From NCBI RefSeq assembly GCF_028476545.1, contig NW_026731613.1, positions 1 to 64,000 on the forward strand: a DNA stretch of 64,000 nucleotides. The letters are read 5' to 3'. The notes below the pieces were generated by a model. The model saw only the letters and a list, made by a program, of their open reading frames with translations, ran no database searches and was not told the origin of the DNA. Origin of the DNA: Physella acuta. Its lineage: Eukaryota > Mollusca > Gastropoda > Physidae. Both the position numbers and the translations under genes were made by a program. Position 1 is the first letter of the stretch, and each line of letters begins with the position of its first letter. Shown piece after piece: positions 37,228 to 47,469 of the stretch.

Positions 37228-37720
37228 GTGAGCACTTTGCGTTTATGTTCGCATTTAGTGTTTTCTTTGTGTTTAGGTTGGGTTTGCGTTAGTGGTTGCG
37301 TTTTGATTTGGTTCGTTTTTGTTCTTTCTTTTTTCATTTTCGTTTGTGTTTTTTTCTTTGGGTTTGTATTTGTGTTTGTGGTTGGTTTTGCATTTGGATT
37401 TGGTTTGTTTTCGTTTGCTTTTTCGTTTGTGTTTTTTTTCTTTGGGTTTGTGTTTGTGGTTGGTTTTGCGTTTGTATTTGGTTTGTTTTCGTTTGCTTTT
37501 TCGTTTTTTTTTTTCTTTGTGTTCGTATTGGTGTTTGTGGTTGTGGTTGGGTTTGTTGTTAGGTTTTTGTTTTCGTTTGCTTTTTTGTTTGTTTTTTCTT
37601 TGTGTTTGTATTGGTGTTTGTGATTGTGGTTGGGTTTGTTGTTAGGTTTTTGTTTTCGTTTGTATTTGTAATTGTGTTAGCGTTATGTTTGCGTTTTGTT
37701 GTTTTGGTTGGTTGTGGTTT
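37228..37720. repeat. GTTTG-rich low-complexity tract, right arm
   Basis: Mirror of 22,795-23,290. All three plus frames are open and hydrophobic, as expected for GTTTGT-like DNA. Confidence 0.8.
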
Positions 37721-37739
37721 GGGTGGGCAATGCCGGGTT

Positions 37740-37826
37740 TATGATGATTACTAAACACACAGGTAATGGTCTTTAACAGAAAGGTTTTTCACAGAAGCCA
37801 GAGCAGGGCCTGGCCAGGACGGCTAG
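37740..37826 (+). mobile_element. Helitron-like 3' terminus, right arm
   Basis: Ends GGCCTGGCCAGGACGGCTAG before T. Same signature as its mirror. The adjoining GT-rich tract may belong to the same element. Confidence 0.45.
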
Positions 37827-38109
37827 TACAGAATATAACAGAACTCAAAATTACACATCGCACACAACAAACACAAAACAAAAAAGCGCAAAACACAATA
37901 TTCATGACCAAAAAAAACACAACCGATTTGGTAATTCTTGTAAAATAAATGCTATTCTGCTTACAACATATTAAAACGATTGACGAATTGTGATCAAAAG
38001 TAGGGCAAACCATTGCACTGATTAATACAGTTCTGTACATGTATTTAATTACATCTTTGGAGTTTTCTTTACAATATCATTCCCTTCATTTTAACATATT
38101 GTATTATAT

Positions 38110-38415
38110 TATAATTCGAGCCGACCCGCTGGGTATCATACGCCGCTATTTAGTTGTTTTATTTTCTACTTTTCAGTAATTCATAATTTGTGAATTCAAC
38201 AGTACCAATGCTGCCACTGAAAATATTTGCTTTAAAACACTAACCCCCCCACTAACATTTAGCGTGACCACAGATCACCAGACAATGTGGGGGTGGGGTG
38301 GGGTGGTAGTGATAGTGATAGAGAGAAAGAGAGGGGACTGCAAGGAGGCGCTTGCAGCTTGTTTTCTAACGGCTCCCAGAAGAGAATTATATATATAGAT
38401 AGATAGTTAAAGAAG
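38110..38415 (+). promoter_or_regulatory. 5' flank and likely promoter of the right membrane gene
   Basis: Conserved with 22,113-22,415 and 11,855-12,275. The order is ATACGCCGCTATTTAG, CAGTACCAATGCTGCCACTG, a (GGGGT)n-like stretch, AGAGAGAAAGAGAGG, GGCGCTTGCAGCTTG, then TATATATAGATAGATAG about 25 bp before ATG. Confidence 0.45.
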
Positions 38416-41109
38416 ATGGCCCGACCAAGCAATGATGCACCGGATGATGACAATGAAAACAATGACAATCCGCCTTCATTAGAAGCATCAGGAGTACACC
38501 CACACATCACTCCTTATTTGCTAGTGTTGTGTTTGGTGGCTCTCATTTGGTATAATGTGAGCTCAAATATGCCTATGATTAATAATTTGCTACAAAACAA
38601 CCTGCACAACCAACTGACTGGAATTAGCACGGCTGCACAGACTGATCTCCCCAACATGACTGAGAACCTTCCAACTGGCACAACCTCATGGCAACATAAC
38701 AAGGTCAGCCTTGAGTCAGATGATGAATTAAAATTTGACATCCATATCAATCTGGACCTCAACAAAAAGCTCCCAGTGTCTAAAGATAGGGTTGAAACCA
38801 AGAAATCAAAAATGAGGTTAAAGGTGAAAAGTGATGTATCAATCAACTTCAACAACAGAGTGGAAACCAGTGTACCCCAAGACCTAATGGAAGAACCAGG
38901 TGAAGTTTCAAACAACTTTAACAACAGTCAGGAAACCAGCAACCCACAAAAAGTATGCAGTGAACCCCAACACCTAATGGATGAACCAGGTGATGTATCA
39001 AACAACTTTAACAACAGCCAGGAAACCAGTGAACCCCAAGACCTAATGGAAGAACCAGTAAGTCAAGTGATTTGTTTAATCAATAATAACATAAATTATA
39101 TTTTCTGATTTCCATTATTTAATTTGAATTTAAGTAAACAAATTCTCCTTTCTAAAATTGACTGAAAATGTTTTGAAAATTATTTTTTTATCTTTAACAT
39201 TTTCTTATGTGAAAACTTGAAATTTTTGTATTTATTGAGCTTAGATCAAAATGGTTCTCTGAACATGCTTTGCATGGTAAAATAAATAAAAACCTCTATC
39301 ACTTCCAGGTGAAACAGGAAACTGGTGATGAAACAGCTACTGAAGTTCACTCATCAGGTAGAATTTTCTCTTAATTTCTTATGCTTACTGTATTTTGATT
39401 TATTCCTTATAAGTATAATGATTATTCCAAAATAAACCAAACATAGAGACTTTGTTGTTTAATGGTGACACAAGCACTCCCAATGGAGAACAACAGCAAG
39501 TCAGACAGCTAATCACTGAAAAACTTTGTTTTTAACAATTCTTGTGTCTGTATAATGTTGGCATTAAATGCCTACTCTCAAAAACTAAATAATTTACCCA
39601 CATTTAATGCAACAGTTGTGTGGGTAGGAATGAGAAAGGGTAAAGAGCAAATAGAATACTTTTATATAGTTTAATAGCAACAGTTAACCTAAAATCAAAC
39701 TATGGGTAAGGCTATCAAGTTAGTGCTTGGATTTTGCTCCTATTTGGATACATACAGATTTTATCTTTTACAAATTTTTATTTAAAATAAGTAAAGTTAT
39801 TTTAAAATTTAAACATTCCTTTTTTTTTTCATTCAACCTGTACCATGTGTACAGTATAAATATATAGACATCAACATATATACATCACTAATTCTTGATT
39901 CTTTAATTTTCATAAGGCCCAGAAATGTCAACCCCACCAAATATGCCTGTGGCACAAGTGGCAGAGAAAAAAGAGGAGCAAGAACCTGTAGATAGGAAAG
40001 AAAAAAGTGGGTTTCATTATGGTGTGATGGCAAATTAATATATGAAATTCACATGGACCTTTCCCTTACTATGGGGCTAACTGAGCTGGTTCTGGATAAA
40101 GTATTTTGATCAACTTTTCTATATATTTTATATTATATATCAACACATTTTTCATTAAAGTATGTGAAATAACCACTTACATTCAGTTTTAAAAGTAACA
40201 AAATAATAATTTTTTATGTTAACAGACCTTCCCTTTCCCCCCCCCCCCCCACCCCCAACACACACTCATGTAATTCTGAATCATCCCCTTCCCCTGGGAG
40301 TGTGATATTATAACCATTGGACAAACATAATAATTAACATACATTTTTTAATCTTTTAAGGTAGAACAAGTACTTCCAGTGGAGAGCCTCAGCAAGATTC
40401 TGTCACAACTAGTGAGACATTGTTTTGTTCTTCAAACCTGAACTTTAGATTTTATTCAGCTTGTTAATCTTTGTATATAGTACAATTATATATTCATACA
40501 TCAATCCATGCATATAACTGATTACTTATGCTCAAATATGTTTTAAATCATAGGCCAAGAAATGCCACCCCCACCAAATGTGCCAATGTTACCGGAGGCA
40601 GAGAAAAGAGAAGAGCTAGAGACTGTAGATCGAAAAGAAAACAGTAGGTTTTTTGTTTTGCTGTTTAGTAAATATATCAGGTGTACAAGGTGGTAAAGTC
40701 ATGGGATAAAAAAATAAACTACAATGTTGACATGATGACAGACTGGAGTCCATCATTTTAAAAAGTAAAACTGATATGGTAACAGAAGGAGAGACTTAGG
40801 TTAGAGTAAATGGTTGGCTATAAAATCAGCCATGTAGTAATTGGTTACGATGGTTAAGATGAATAAATAATTCCTTGGAATTAAAACACAAGGCCATCGT
40901 AGGGCGCATCAATAATCATTTTAAAAAAATAAGTCAACGAAAGTGTTAATCAAGATAATGTAAAATTTTATTTTAATGTGATAGTTGTCATTGGTAGGTC
41001 TAGTGTAAAAAGATGTACTGGCTGCGTTTTGTACATATTCAACTAACCATTATAACATTTTCAAAAAAATATAGAGCCCTCCAGAGAACAAGATCATCCT
41101 CCTGGTTAG
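38416..41109 (+). CDS. Palindrome membrane-protein gene, right copy (six-exon model)
   Basis: Function unknown; I do not recognise the family. Exons by GT-AG consensus and phase: 38,416-39,057 (214 codons, phase 0), 39,309-39,357, 39,917-40,006, 40,361-40,411, 40,554-40,643, 41,075-41,109 (TAG stop); 318 residues. Residues 1-31 are acidic/polar, about 33-50 hydrophobic (single anchor), followed by a polar domain containing KFDIHINLDLNKKLPVSK and by tandem units like EEPGDVSNNFNNSQETS. Exons 39,917 and 40,554 encode similar PEM-PP-N-P segments with Lys/Glu-rich ends, and exon 40,361 resembles a decayed exon near 39,468-39,520, so the 3' part arose by duplicating an exon pair. All acceptors and donors are canonical here, unlike the left copy. 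No N-terminal cleavable signal is evident. Tail orientation and localisation are inference. Confidence 0.65.
39468..39520 (+). pseudogene. Vestigial exon inside the right membrane gene
   Basis: GTGACACAAGCACTCCCAAT... resembles exon 40,361-40,411 (GTAGAACAAGTACTTCCAGT). The acceptor AG is lost (ATG in its place) and the donor position reads CTAATC where the working exon has CTAGTGAG. In the left arm the corresponding exon keeps its acceptor but has a stop codon and the same lost donor. Confidence 0.6.
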
Positions 41110-41323
41110 ATGGAAAATATTGGAAAAAAGTTACTTCAAAAGAAAGATTTCGATTTTGTTTGACTTCATATTAAAACAAGCTATCAAAAATATGAGTATG
41201 GTATCAAGGGTATTGTATTTGCTGTTTTAATTACTTTTTATAGTTCAATATTTTTACACTTGTGTGTGCTAGTTTTTAACACATAAAAAATATAATTTAT
41301 TTTTTAAAATAGTAAATTACCAT

Positions 41324-41996
41324 AATTTTTAGCGCAATTTCCATTCTGGAGAATTGCGTTTATTAACTCGTCTTTTCTGGGAATGGATGGATGGATGGAT
41401 GTGTGTCCGCAGCTTTAAGTCGTATCTCCTCCTCAACTAAGCAATATCGAGGACTAGTTCCAAAGCAAATATGTTAAGCAAGTTACCAGGATGAACATAG
41501 GCCAAAAAAATTCCGGGCTTCTTTCATGGATATCCAGGAAAAGCCAAAAAACCTCGAAAAAATGCAGTTTTTGGCCCATATCTCGGCAACCAGACCACTT
41601 AGCGACTTGAAACATGTACCAATCGATTCCTGCCATAATTTAGAACAATATTGCCGAAGAAAGTTTTCAAAAATATCCTTTCGTTCGGTCACAAAATTTT
41701 TTTTTAATTAATTAAAATTTGGACCGAATTAGTAGGCATTTTATCCAACCACACCACACGCGTCATCACGTTCAATAGCTGCGCCATCACGTTCAATGGC
41801 TGCGACATCACGTTCGGTAGCTAGGCGCGCAATGGTTTTTAGTCATGTTACTCTATTGTAAATAAAACATGTAAAATACTGAAAAAAAAATTAATAAAAA
41901 ACGTTTTAATAACTAACCAATGGTTTTACTAACCCTGCTCTTGATTTACGCCACGACAGAGCTATTTTTATATAACATAAGGAAATTGCGCTAAAA
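41324..41996. mobile_element. TIR MITE, right arm only
   Basis: Ends AATTTTTAGCGCAATTTCC and, reverse-complemented, AATTTTAGCGCAATTTCC: an 18-bp inverted repeat with one length difference. No transposase. Contains a GGAT tetranucleotide run (41,387-41,400) and ACGTTCAATAGCTGCG-type tandem copies (41,767-41,825). The left arm lacks it (about 18,035). I could not fix the target duplication. Confidence 0.75.
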
Positions 41997-43138
41997 TTGT
42001 CACTAGACTTTTTTTAATTACTTGTTTTAGTTTCTAGTTACCAAAATTAGAGATTTTGTTAGTTTTATACTTTTGTTTAAAGTAATACTATTGGTACTTA
42101 GCTTAATTGATTTTTCTTCTTTCTGATCAAACTTTTGCAGCCTTAAGACTGATTTTAAAAAAACTACTTTAAATGAACAATAGATGTATGACTTAATATT
42201 TTAAAAAAAATGTAATGAACAAATTTGTTATGCTAGTAGCATTAAGATTTTTTTTTTAAGCCATGCATTGTAATTAAAGTATTTTTGGTATAAACGCTGT
42301 TGCACAAACAATATAACACAGATACCATATGTCAAGAAAACCTGGATCATTAAAAATTGATCATACTTTTGGTAACTAAAATTTGAAAAAATTAGTTTCT
42401 GTTGGTTCCCATTTTTTTTTTTAAATTCTAACTAGACAAAAAGTCTGAATAAAGAGACAAAAGGGACTTCTTTTATTTTTAAATTATGGACTTCTCTAGT
42501 AAATGTACCTTAGATTGGTGTATTTTTTAAATTTTTTTTTTTTTTTTAAAGTTTTTAATTTTAAAAATCAATTTTGATATGCATAAAAATAGTAAAAAAA
42601 TGTGTATTTCTCTTGCAATTTTACTGTTATAATGTTTGAAATTGAAGGTGCATAATCAAATTGATGTGTTTAAATATTTTTTAGAACACTTTATTTAGTC
42701 CATCAACTTACACCAAGCTCAAAATGTATGTAGATATTTTAGTTTTTGTAAAAAAAAATTGCTTTAATAAATTAGATGTGAAAAAATGTGTTGGCATCTT
42801 ATTTTGTCTCAAAGTAGGGATCTCCCCATCCATTATACTTACACTTCACTAAATAAGATTAAATGTGAGTCCTTTGTCATGCTATAAAGAAGCTATATGC
42901 TATAAAGAAACTATCACTATAGGCCTACATCAGTTTACTAGTGAGTTGGCTATAGCATGTGATACATTGAATTAAAATGTTAACTATTGACTGATGATTG
43001 ACAGGTGTGAACATTTCTAATTTTAGAAAAATTCATTTAAATTCAAGTCTTTAAAAATGCTATTGGGAATCTGCAGACTTCTATTAAGATAAATGTGTAT
43101 GTCTGGATATAATATAATATGTCCATTTGACCTGCTTA

Positions 43139-43317
43139 TGGGATGGAGTGGTCTAGCGGTAGAGAGCTGGACTGCTAACCCACAAGTCGAGTTCGAATCC
43201 GGGTTCAAGTCAGTAGACCATCCCTGAGTCCACACTATCTCTTCATATACCAAGGTCACAGAAACAAGTGAACTCTACTTCACTTGCCCCATAGACCGTC
43301 AGGTTTGAATGGGAAAC
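43139..43317 (+). mobile_element. tRNA-derived SINE (mirror of 16,132-16,310)
   Basis: GGGATGGAGTGGTCTAGCGG head, B box GAGTTCGAATCCGGGTTC, 3' domain CACAGAAACAAGTGAACTCT. Confidence 0.85.
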
Positions 43318-43484
43318 CTTACTTATTAGACCTGCTTCTCTAATTTGTAAAGTATTTCTTTTCAGTAATACTGATGGGGATTTCCTCCAACATAACAATT
43401 TATGCACCTTATGGGTAGTTGTCTCATGACTTGAGCCTGTTTTTCTGTCAAGATTAGATGCACAGACTTTTACTTTGGCTACCC

Positions 43485-43501
43485 AAACCGCTCATTTCGA
43501 C

Positions 43502-43533
<32 letters not shown>

Positions 43534-43550
43534 GTCGAAATGAGCGGTTT
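43485..43550. repeat. Perfect small palindrome with TA core at the rearrangement junction
   Basis: AAACCGCTCATTTCGACG (43,485-43,502), a TA run of about 30 bp, and its exact reverse complement (43,533-43,550). The right half continues into the outer inverted repeat; the left half is an extra 18-bp templated copy joined to the end of the main arm. Confidence 0.9.
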
Positions 43551-43846
43551 CCGGTAACCGGAAACAGTACTTTATTTCCAGTTTCTTAAAAAAGCCATCA
43601 CAATTTGATAATCGTATCCCCTATAAGACAGCATATACTGAGAAATTTTTGCCCCTATGTGTTTTCTCAATTGGAAAACAAGCAAATCTTTCACAAACGT
43701 GTCTGCCATTTCTCTCGTTGGATACCACTGTAAGTGCTATCCGAACACCTACCGTTACATATAGATTTACAAGGAACCTTTAGGGAAACTCAATCCTGCT
43801 TTATTACACAATACAAGTTCTGACAATACAATTACAATTCTTTTCT

Positions 43847-43918
<72 letters not shown>

Positions 43919-44427
43919 AAAAATATTTATATTATCAGGGAAGGGGAGGTCGTGGTTGCAGAAAAGCTAAATAATTGTAAGGGTTTGTGGTCTATTGAAA
44001 TGTTAATAATTGTATTACCGTAAACGACAGAGGGGAGAGCATTTGATTGTTAATCTACAACAGACAGCTACATGAAAGTTACTGATAAACGTCCGTATGT
44101 TAAAATCCAACACACATAATTTCTCACTAAATTAGCTGAACTGACATTAATGGAGGAATTACAATCAGAAATACGTTGACTAATGCTCAGAAATCCATAC
44201 ACTAATACACACAGAAATTCAACCATTATGCATAACCAGATGCCGCAAGTGAAATAAAAGTAGGAGTTACCTCCCCGTTGAGAAGGTTTATCTATGTGGC
44301 TTATTGTTTGGCTTGTTTATTTTATGTCTAATGGGATGTTTAATTAAATCATTAATGCGTGCGGCGGTGATGAACGTGGTTTATATTTCACAACAGAAGT
44401 TTGAGTGTGGTTGTATTGGGTCGATGT

Positions 44428-45005
44428 TTGCAATCAGTTTATCGACACGGTGTTTTCTGTCGGTAGGGATAAACATGGGGTTACAGCAGAGGCGTAGCGA
44501 GGGGGGGGGCCGGGGGGGAGGGTACATATGTCCCCGGGCGCCGACCTTAGGGGGCGCCAAAATGGGTTGAAAAAAATTAAAAGCTCATTTTAGCTGCAGT
44601 TTTGCGTTATAAATATCAAAATATATGGGGGGGGGGGGCATCAAATTGAAAGTGTGTCCCCAGGCGGCGGGAAGGGTCGCTACGCCTCTGGGTTGCAGGT
44701 GGGGGGGGGGGGGCGGAAATGACGAAACGCCAAGTTTTATTTCTGACGTTTTTTCTTCCGGGAAAGGGGTGCGGGACGACGACACTGGTTAAGGTGTGTA
44801 TTTTCAATTAAATTATTTTTATTAATTTTCCTGGGGTGGGAGTGACGGAGTAGAAATGTGACGTGGAGTACATTCTGTATTAATTTTAAAAAAAATACAC
44901 GCTGAAACCATTTTTTTTTGTTTTGTTAGAATGATGTTTAAATAAAATGGAATGATGTTTGTGCGAAGTAGAATAATGTTTGTGTAAAGTTGATTGTGTT
45001 AAGTA
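44428..45005 (-). repeat. Element A, copy 4 (truncated)
   Basis: Corresponds to the last 620 bp of copy 1, carried inside the outer inverted repeat. The 21-bp tandem run is reduced to about one unit. Confidence 0.75.
44487..44690 (-). mobile_element. C-tract hAT MITE nested in element A (copy 4)
   Basis: CAGAGGCGTAGCGAGGG to GTCGCTACGCCTCTG with flanking GGTTACAG and GGTTGCAG. Confidence 0.85.
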
Positions 45006-45153
45006 TCACACGTTGATCATACAAACCCCCTCCCCTCGAAATTGCATTTTTTTTGTCTTTTTTTTAAAAAAAACATTTATTACTCTATCAAATATTATCT
45101 GTACTTGGTAAATATTGCATATATTTATACATTTCTATTACAGTTCTTAAAAA

Positions 45154-46337
45154 CTAGGCATGCTGCCCAGCTTCGCTTAGGCTTTCGAAAACATTGAGAA
45201 TTTGAATGCTTAATTAATTCGCCCGAAGGTCGGTCTACGACCTCAAGAGTTATGAAGAGGTTCCTCCGTGGACATTTTTTTTCGATTTATAGCTCATATA
45301 AGGTACCGGTCAGTCGAGGTCAGTTTTGACCCCCACATCGTAGACTTTTCGGCCAACCGGCCCCCGTGTTCTGTCGCACCAAGGCAAGATCATGCCAGAT
45401 TTGAAGCGCCTGCGGCGCCGGGAAGTGCCCTATCGGACACCCGACAATCTAGATCTAGAGCTAGATTTCTAAAAGAATTTTTTTTTTAAGTTTAGCCCGA
45501 GCATAATAAAAAAGAATACATTAACCAAGCTGACTTGCTGTGTCTCGAACCCGCACCACCTGCGTGGTTTAATGTACACTAACATCTCCGCTATTTAGGC
45601 ACCTTATAAAATACGGAGAATGAAACACGTATTTTAAAATCTTAACTTACGCGAATATGCCTATTCTTTCAAATTAATTTTTTATCCCAAATTAGCCAGT
45701 TCATAACAAAGATTTTGTATAAAATAAATAAGTCTTGAAATAGTTTAGTCCTAATATAGAAATTTATTTTTGGAATTGATTTTAGAGAAGTTAGAGTCTA
45801 AATCTAGATCTTAGCGTCTACGTCTAGATCTAGTTATTGCGTAGATTTAGATTTAGTCTAGATCTAGAATCTCTAGATCTAGAATCCAAATACATAAAAT
45901 AAATTTTATGAGTTTAGGCCGGAAAAATTGTATTGTATACATTTCATAGTGTACGTAGATCTAAATCAAATTTGAATGAAATAGTTCATTTCTTTTCATT
46001 CTAAACACGGCAGATGACGTCATTAGTTAATGTATAAGCAATAGTGACGTCACAGTTTTATGCGTTCTTTTTCACATATATTAATGCTTTTCCGGTTGCA
46101 TAAATAATACTGTTTCTCTATATTCGAATACGCCTTTATTTTTTATTTTTCTTCTTTAAATAATTTTGTGGTTATACATTTAAAACATCTAACATATTTT
46201 TTTCAACAAAAGTCCGTAAAAAGTTCTCGATATATCGCTGCCGATTCTGACGTGATGTCCGGCGAAAATTTTTTGCGGACAGAGAAAGAGAGAGAGAGAG
46301 AGAGAGATGTGCGAACGTGGGGATTTATATATTAGGA
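45154..46337 (-). mobile_element. Complete non-autonomous Helitron, 1.18 kb
   Basis: Minus strand: A|TCCTAATATATAAATCCCC at the 5' end (46,337) and GCGAAGCTGGGCAGCATGCCTAG|T at the 3' end (45,154). Internal sequence is similar to the 916-bp copy at 29,935-30,850 throughout, with an extra middle portion (about 45,500-45,900) rich in CTAGAT motifs. There is no long frame; the 5' region carries a (CT)n run and TGACGTCA-like sites. No target duplication, as expected for Helitrons. Confidence 0.85.
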
Positions 46338-46569
46338 TAGCCTTTCTTATCACACGCTGTTGGGTGTGGTGACCATTCTTAGTCTTACCCACTCAGGTTG
46401 TTCTTTACGTTACTGATTGGGGGGGGGGTGGACAATGGAGACGCTACTCCCTTGTGGTCCCATATATGTAGATGTGTTACTGGCCTCTTAACAGCAAAAT
46501 TATGCTTAAAAATATTTTAAACATTTCATAGAAAAAGGCTTTAAATGTTTTAATTGATGTGCTTTCAGG

Positions 46570-47460
46570 TGAATCATCAAAATATGTATAGCTGATCGGA
46601 AAAATAAAAAGAAAAAATGGACAGCTCAAGAAGCCTGGAATTGTTTAGTACCAATGAAATATTCCGTGACATTAAGAAGTAATGAGACTTAGCAGGATGT
46701 GACTGCAGCAGTACACTAGATGGTTGCAGAAGTGGAAACTACATACACCAGTAAGTGCAGTTTTTAAACACACAGTCAGCTGATTCACTGAAACATACAT
46801 TTGTACTTTTGTTGCAATAGCTGTTTTGCTTTACTACATGACAGAGGCGTAGCGACCCTTCCCGGCGCCCGGGGACAAAGTTTCAATTTGGCGCCCCCCA
46901 TCGGGAGCAAATTTTCAATTTGCACCCCCCTCAAACTAGTTATAATGCAAAAGTGCAGCTAAAATGACATTTTAATTTGTTTTTACAACCCATTTTGGCG
47001 CCCCCTAAGGTCGGCGCCCGGGGACATATGTACACCCCTGCCCCCCCCCCCCCCCCATCGCTACGCCTCTGCTACATGAGCTATGGATATAATGAGCTTT
47101 CACTATACTTCAAGCTATGGATATAAATGAGCTTTCACTATACTTGATTCACAGTTGTAAAGCCCAACTACCATGACTGTCCTACAGGAGACTTGCAAGG
47201 ATCTCATCCACTGGCTAAAGCAGCTGATGTTGTTCAGAGGGTTGTCATAAAGATGTTTGGTGCAAACAGGAAGGAAGGAGTAGGCACATTTAGTTTGGTC
47301 CTTCTCTTGTTGCCATAGGAAACGGCCATCATTGTCTTGTGTCCCAGTTATGTCATTTATAGATAGTCTTGTCTGTCATAAGTCTAAGTCAGCTGTGTAA
47401 AACTTCTGTTTTGCCCTAAGTTGTCAAACAGAATAAACAAATGAAATTGTTTAAAGACTT
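46570..47460 (+). CDS. Candidate spliced small gene, 64-residue product
   Basis: Seen: an exon with acceptor TGCTTTCAG near 46,570 ends at 46,750 before the strong donor GTAAGTG. ATG at 46,720 (preceded by an in-frame TAG) gives MVAEVETTYT and breaks in phase 1. The next acceptor, TTGATTCACAG (47,154), continues in the matching phase from 47,155 through VKPNYHDCPTGDLQGSH to a TAG at 47,316-47,318. AATAAA follows at 47,432-47,437. The intron holds a MITE. A separate 21-residue upstream frame (MDSSRSLELF, about 46,619-46,684) precedes it. I do not recognise the protein; a non-coding transcript or a decayed gene end are the alternatives. Confidence 0.4.
46842..47071 (+). mobile_element. C-tract hAT MITE with perfect 8-bp target duplication
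   Basis: CAGAGGCGTAGCGACCC to ATCGCTACGCCTCTG, flanked on both sides by CTACATGA (46,834-46,841; 47,072-47,079). Includes TGGCGCCCCCTAAGGTCGG and a C17-like run. It lies in the intron of the candidate small gene. The adjacent CTATGGATATAATGAGCTTT is tandemly duplicated (47,080-47,145). Confidence 0.92.
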
Positions 47461-47469
47461 TGTTGTCAA

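Larger units (their letters stand above)
30575..43481. repeat. Giant inverted repeat, right arm (about 12.9 kb)
   Basis: Partner of 15,965-29,919. The spacer between arms is 29,920-30,574 (655 bp). This arm lacks the 1.14-kb hAT element of the left arm but has its own 0.67-kb MITE at 41,324-41,996. The outer limit is at TTTACTTTGGCTA, where unrelated sequence and a small TA-centred palindrome begin. Confidence 0.92.
43533..45005 (-). repeat. Outer inverted-repeat segment, right copy (partner 6,137-7,665)
   Basis: Reverse complement of the left flank including unique sequence, (TA)n (43,852-43,912) and a truncated element A. It stops at GTTAAGTA, after which TCACACGTTG has no counterpart. Confidence 0.8.

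Noticed and set aside
15965-43481. Palindrome as a pure assembly artefact
   Set aside because: The arms differ by arm-specific transposons with target duplications, many indels and coding changes, which a mirrored read artefact would not produce; a collapsed inverted haplotype is still possible and is listed as a check.
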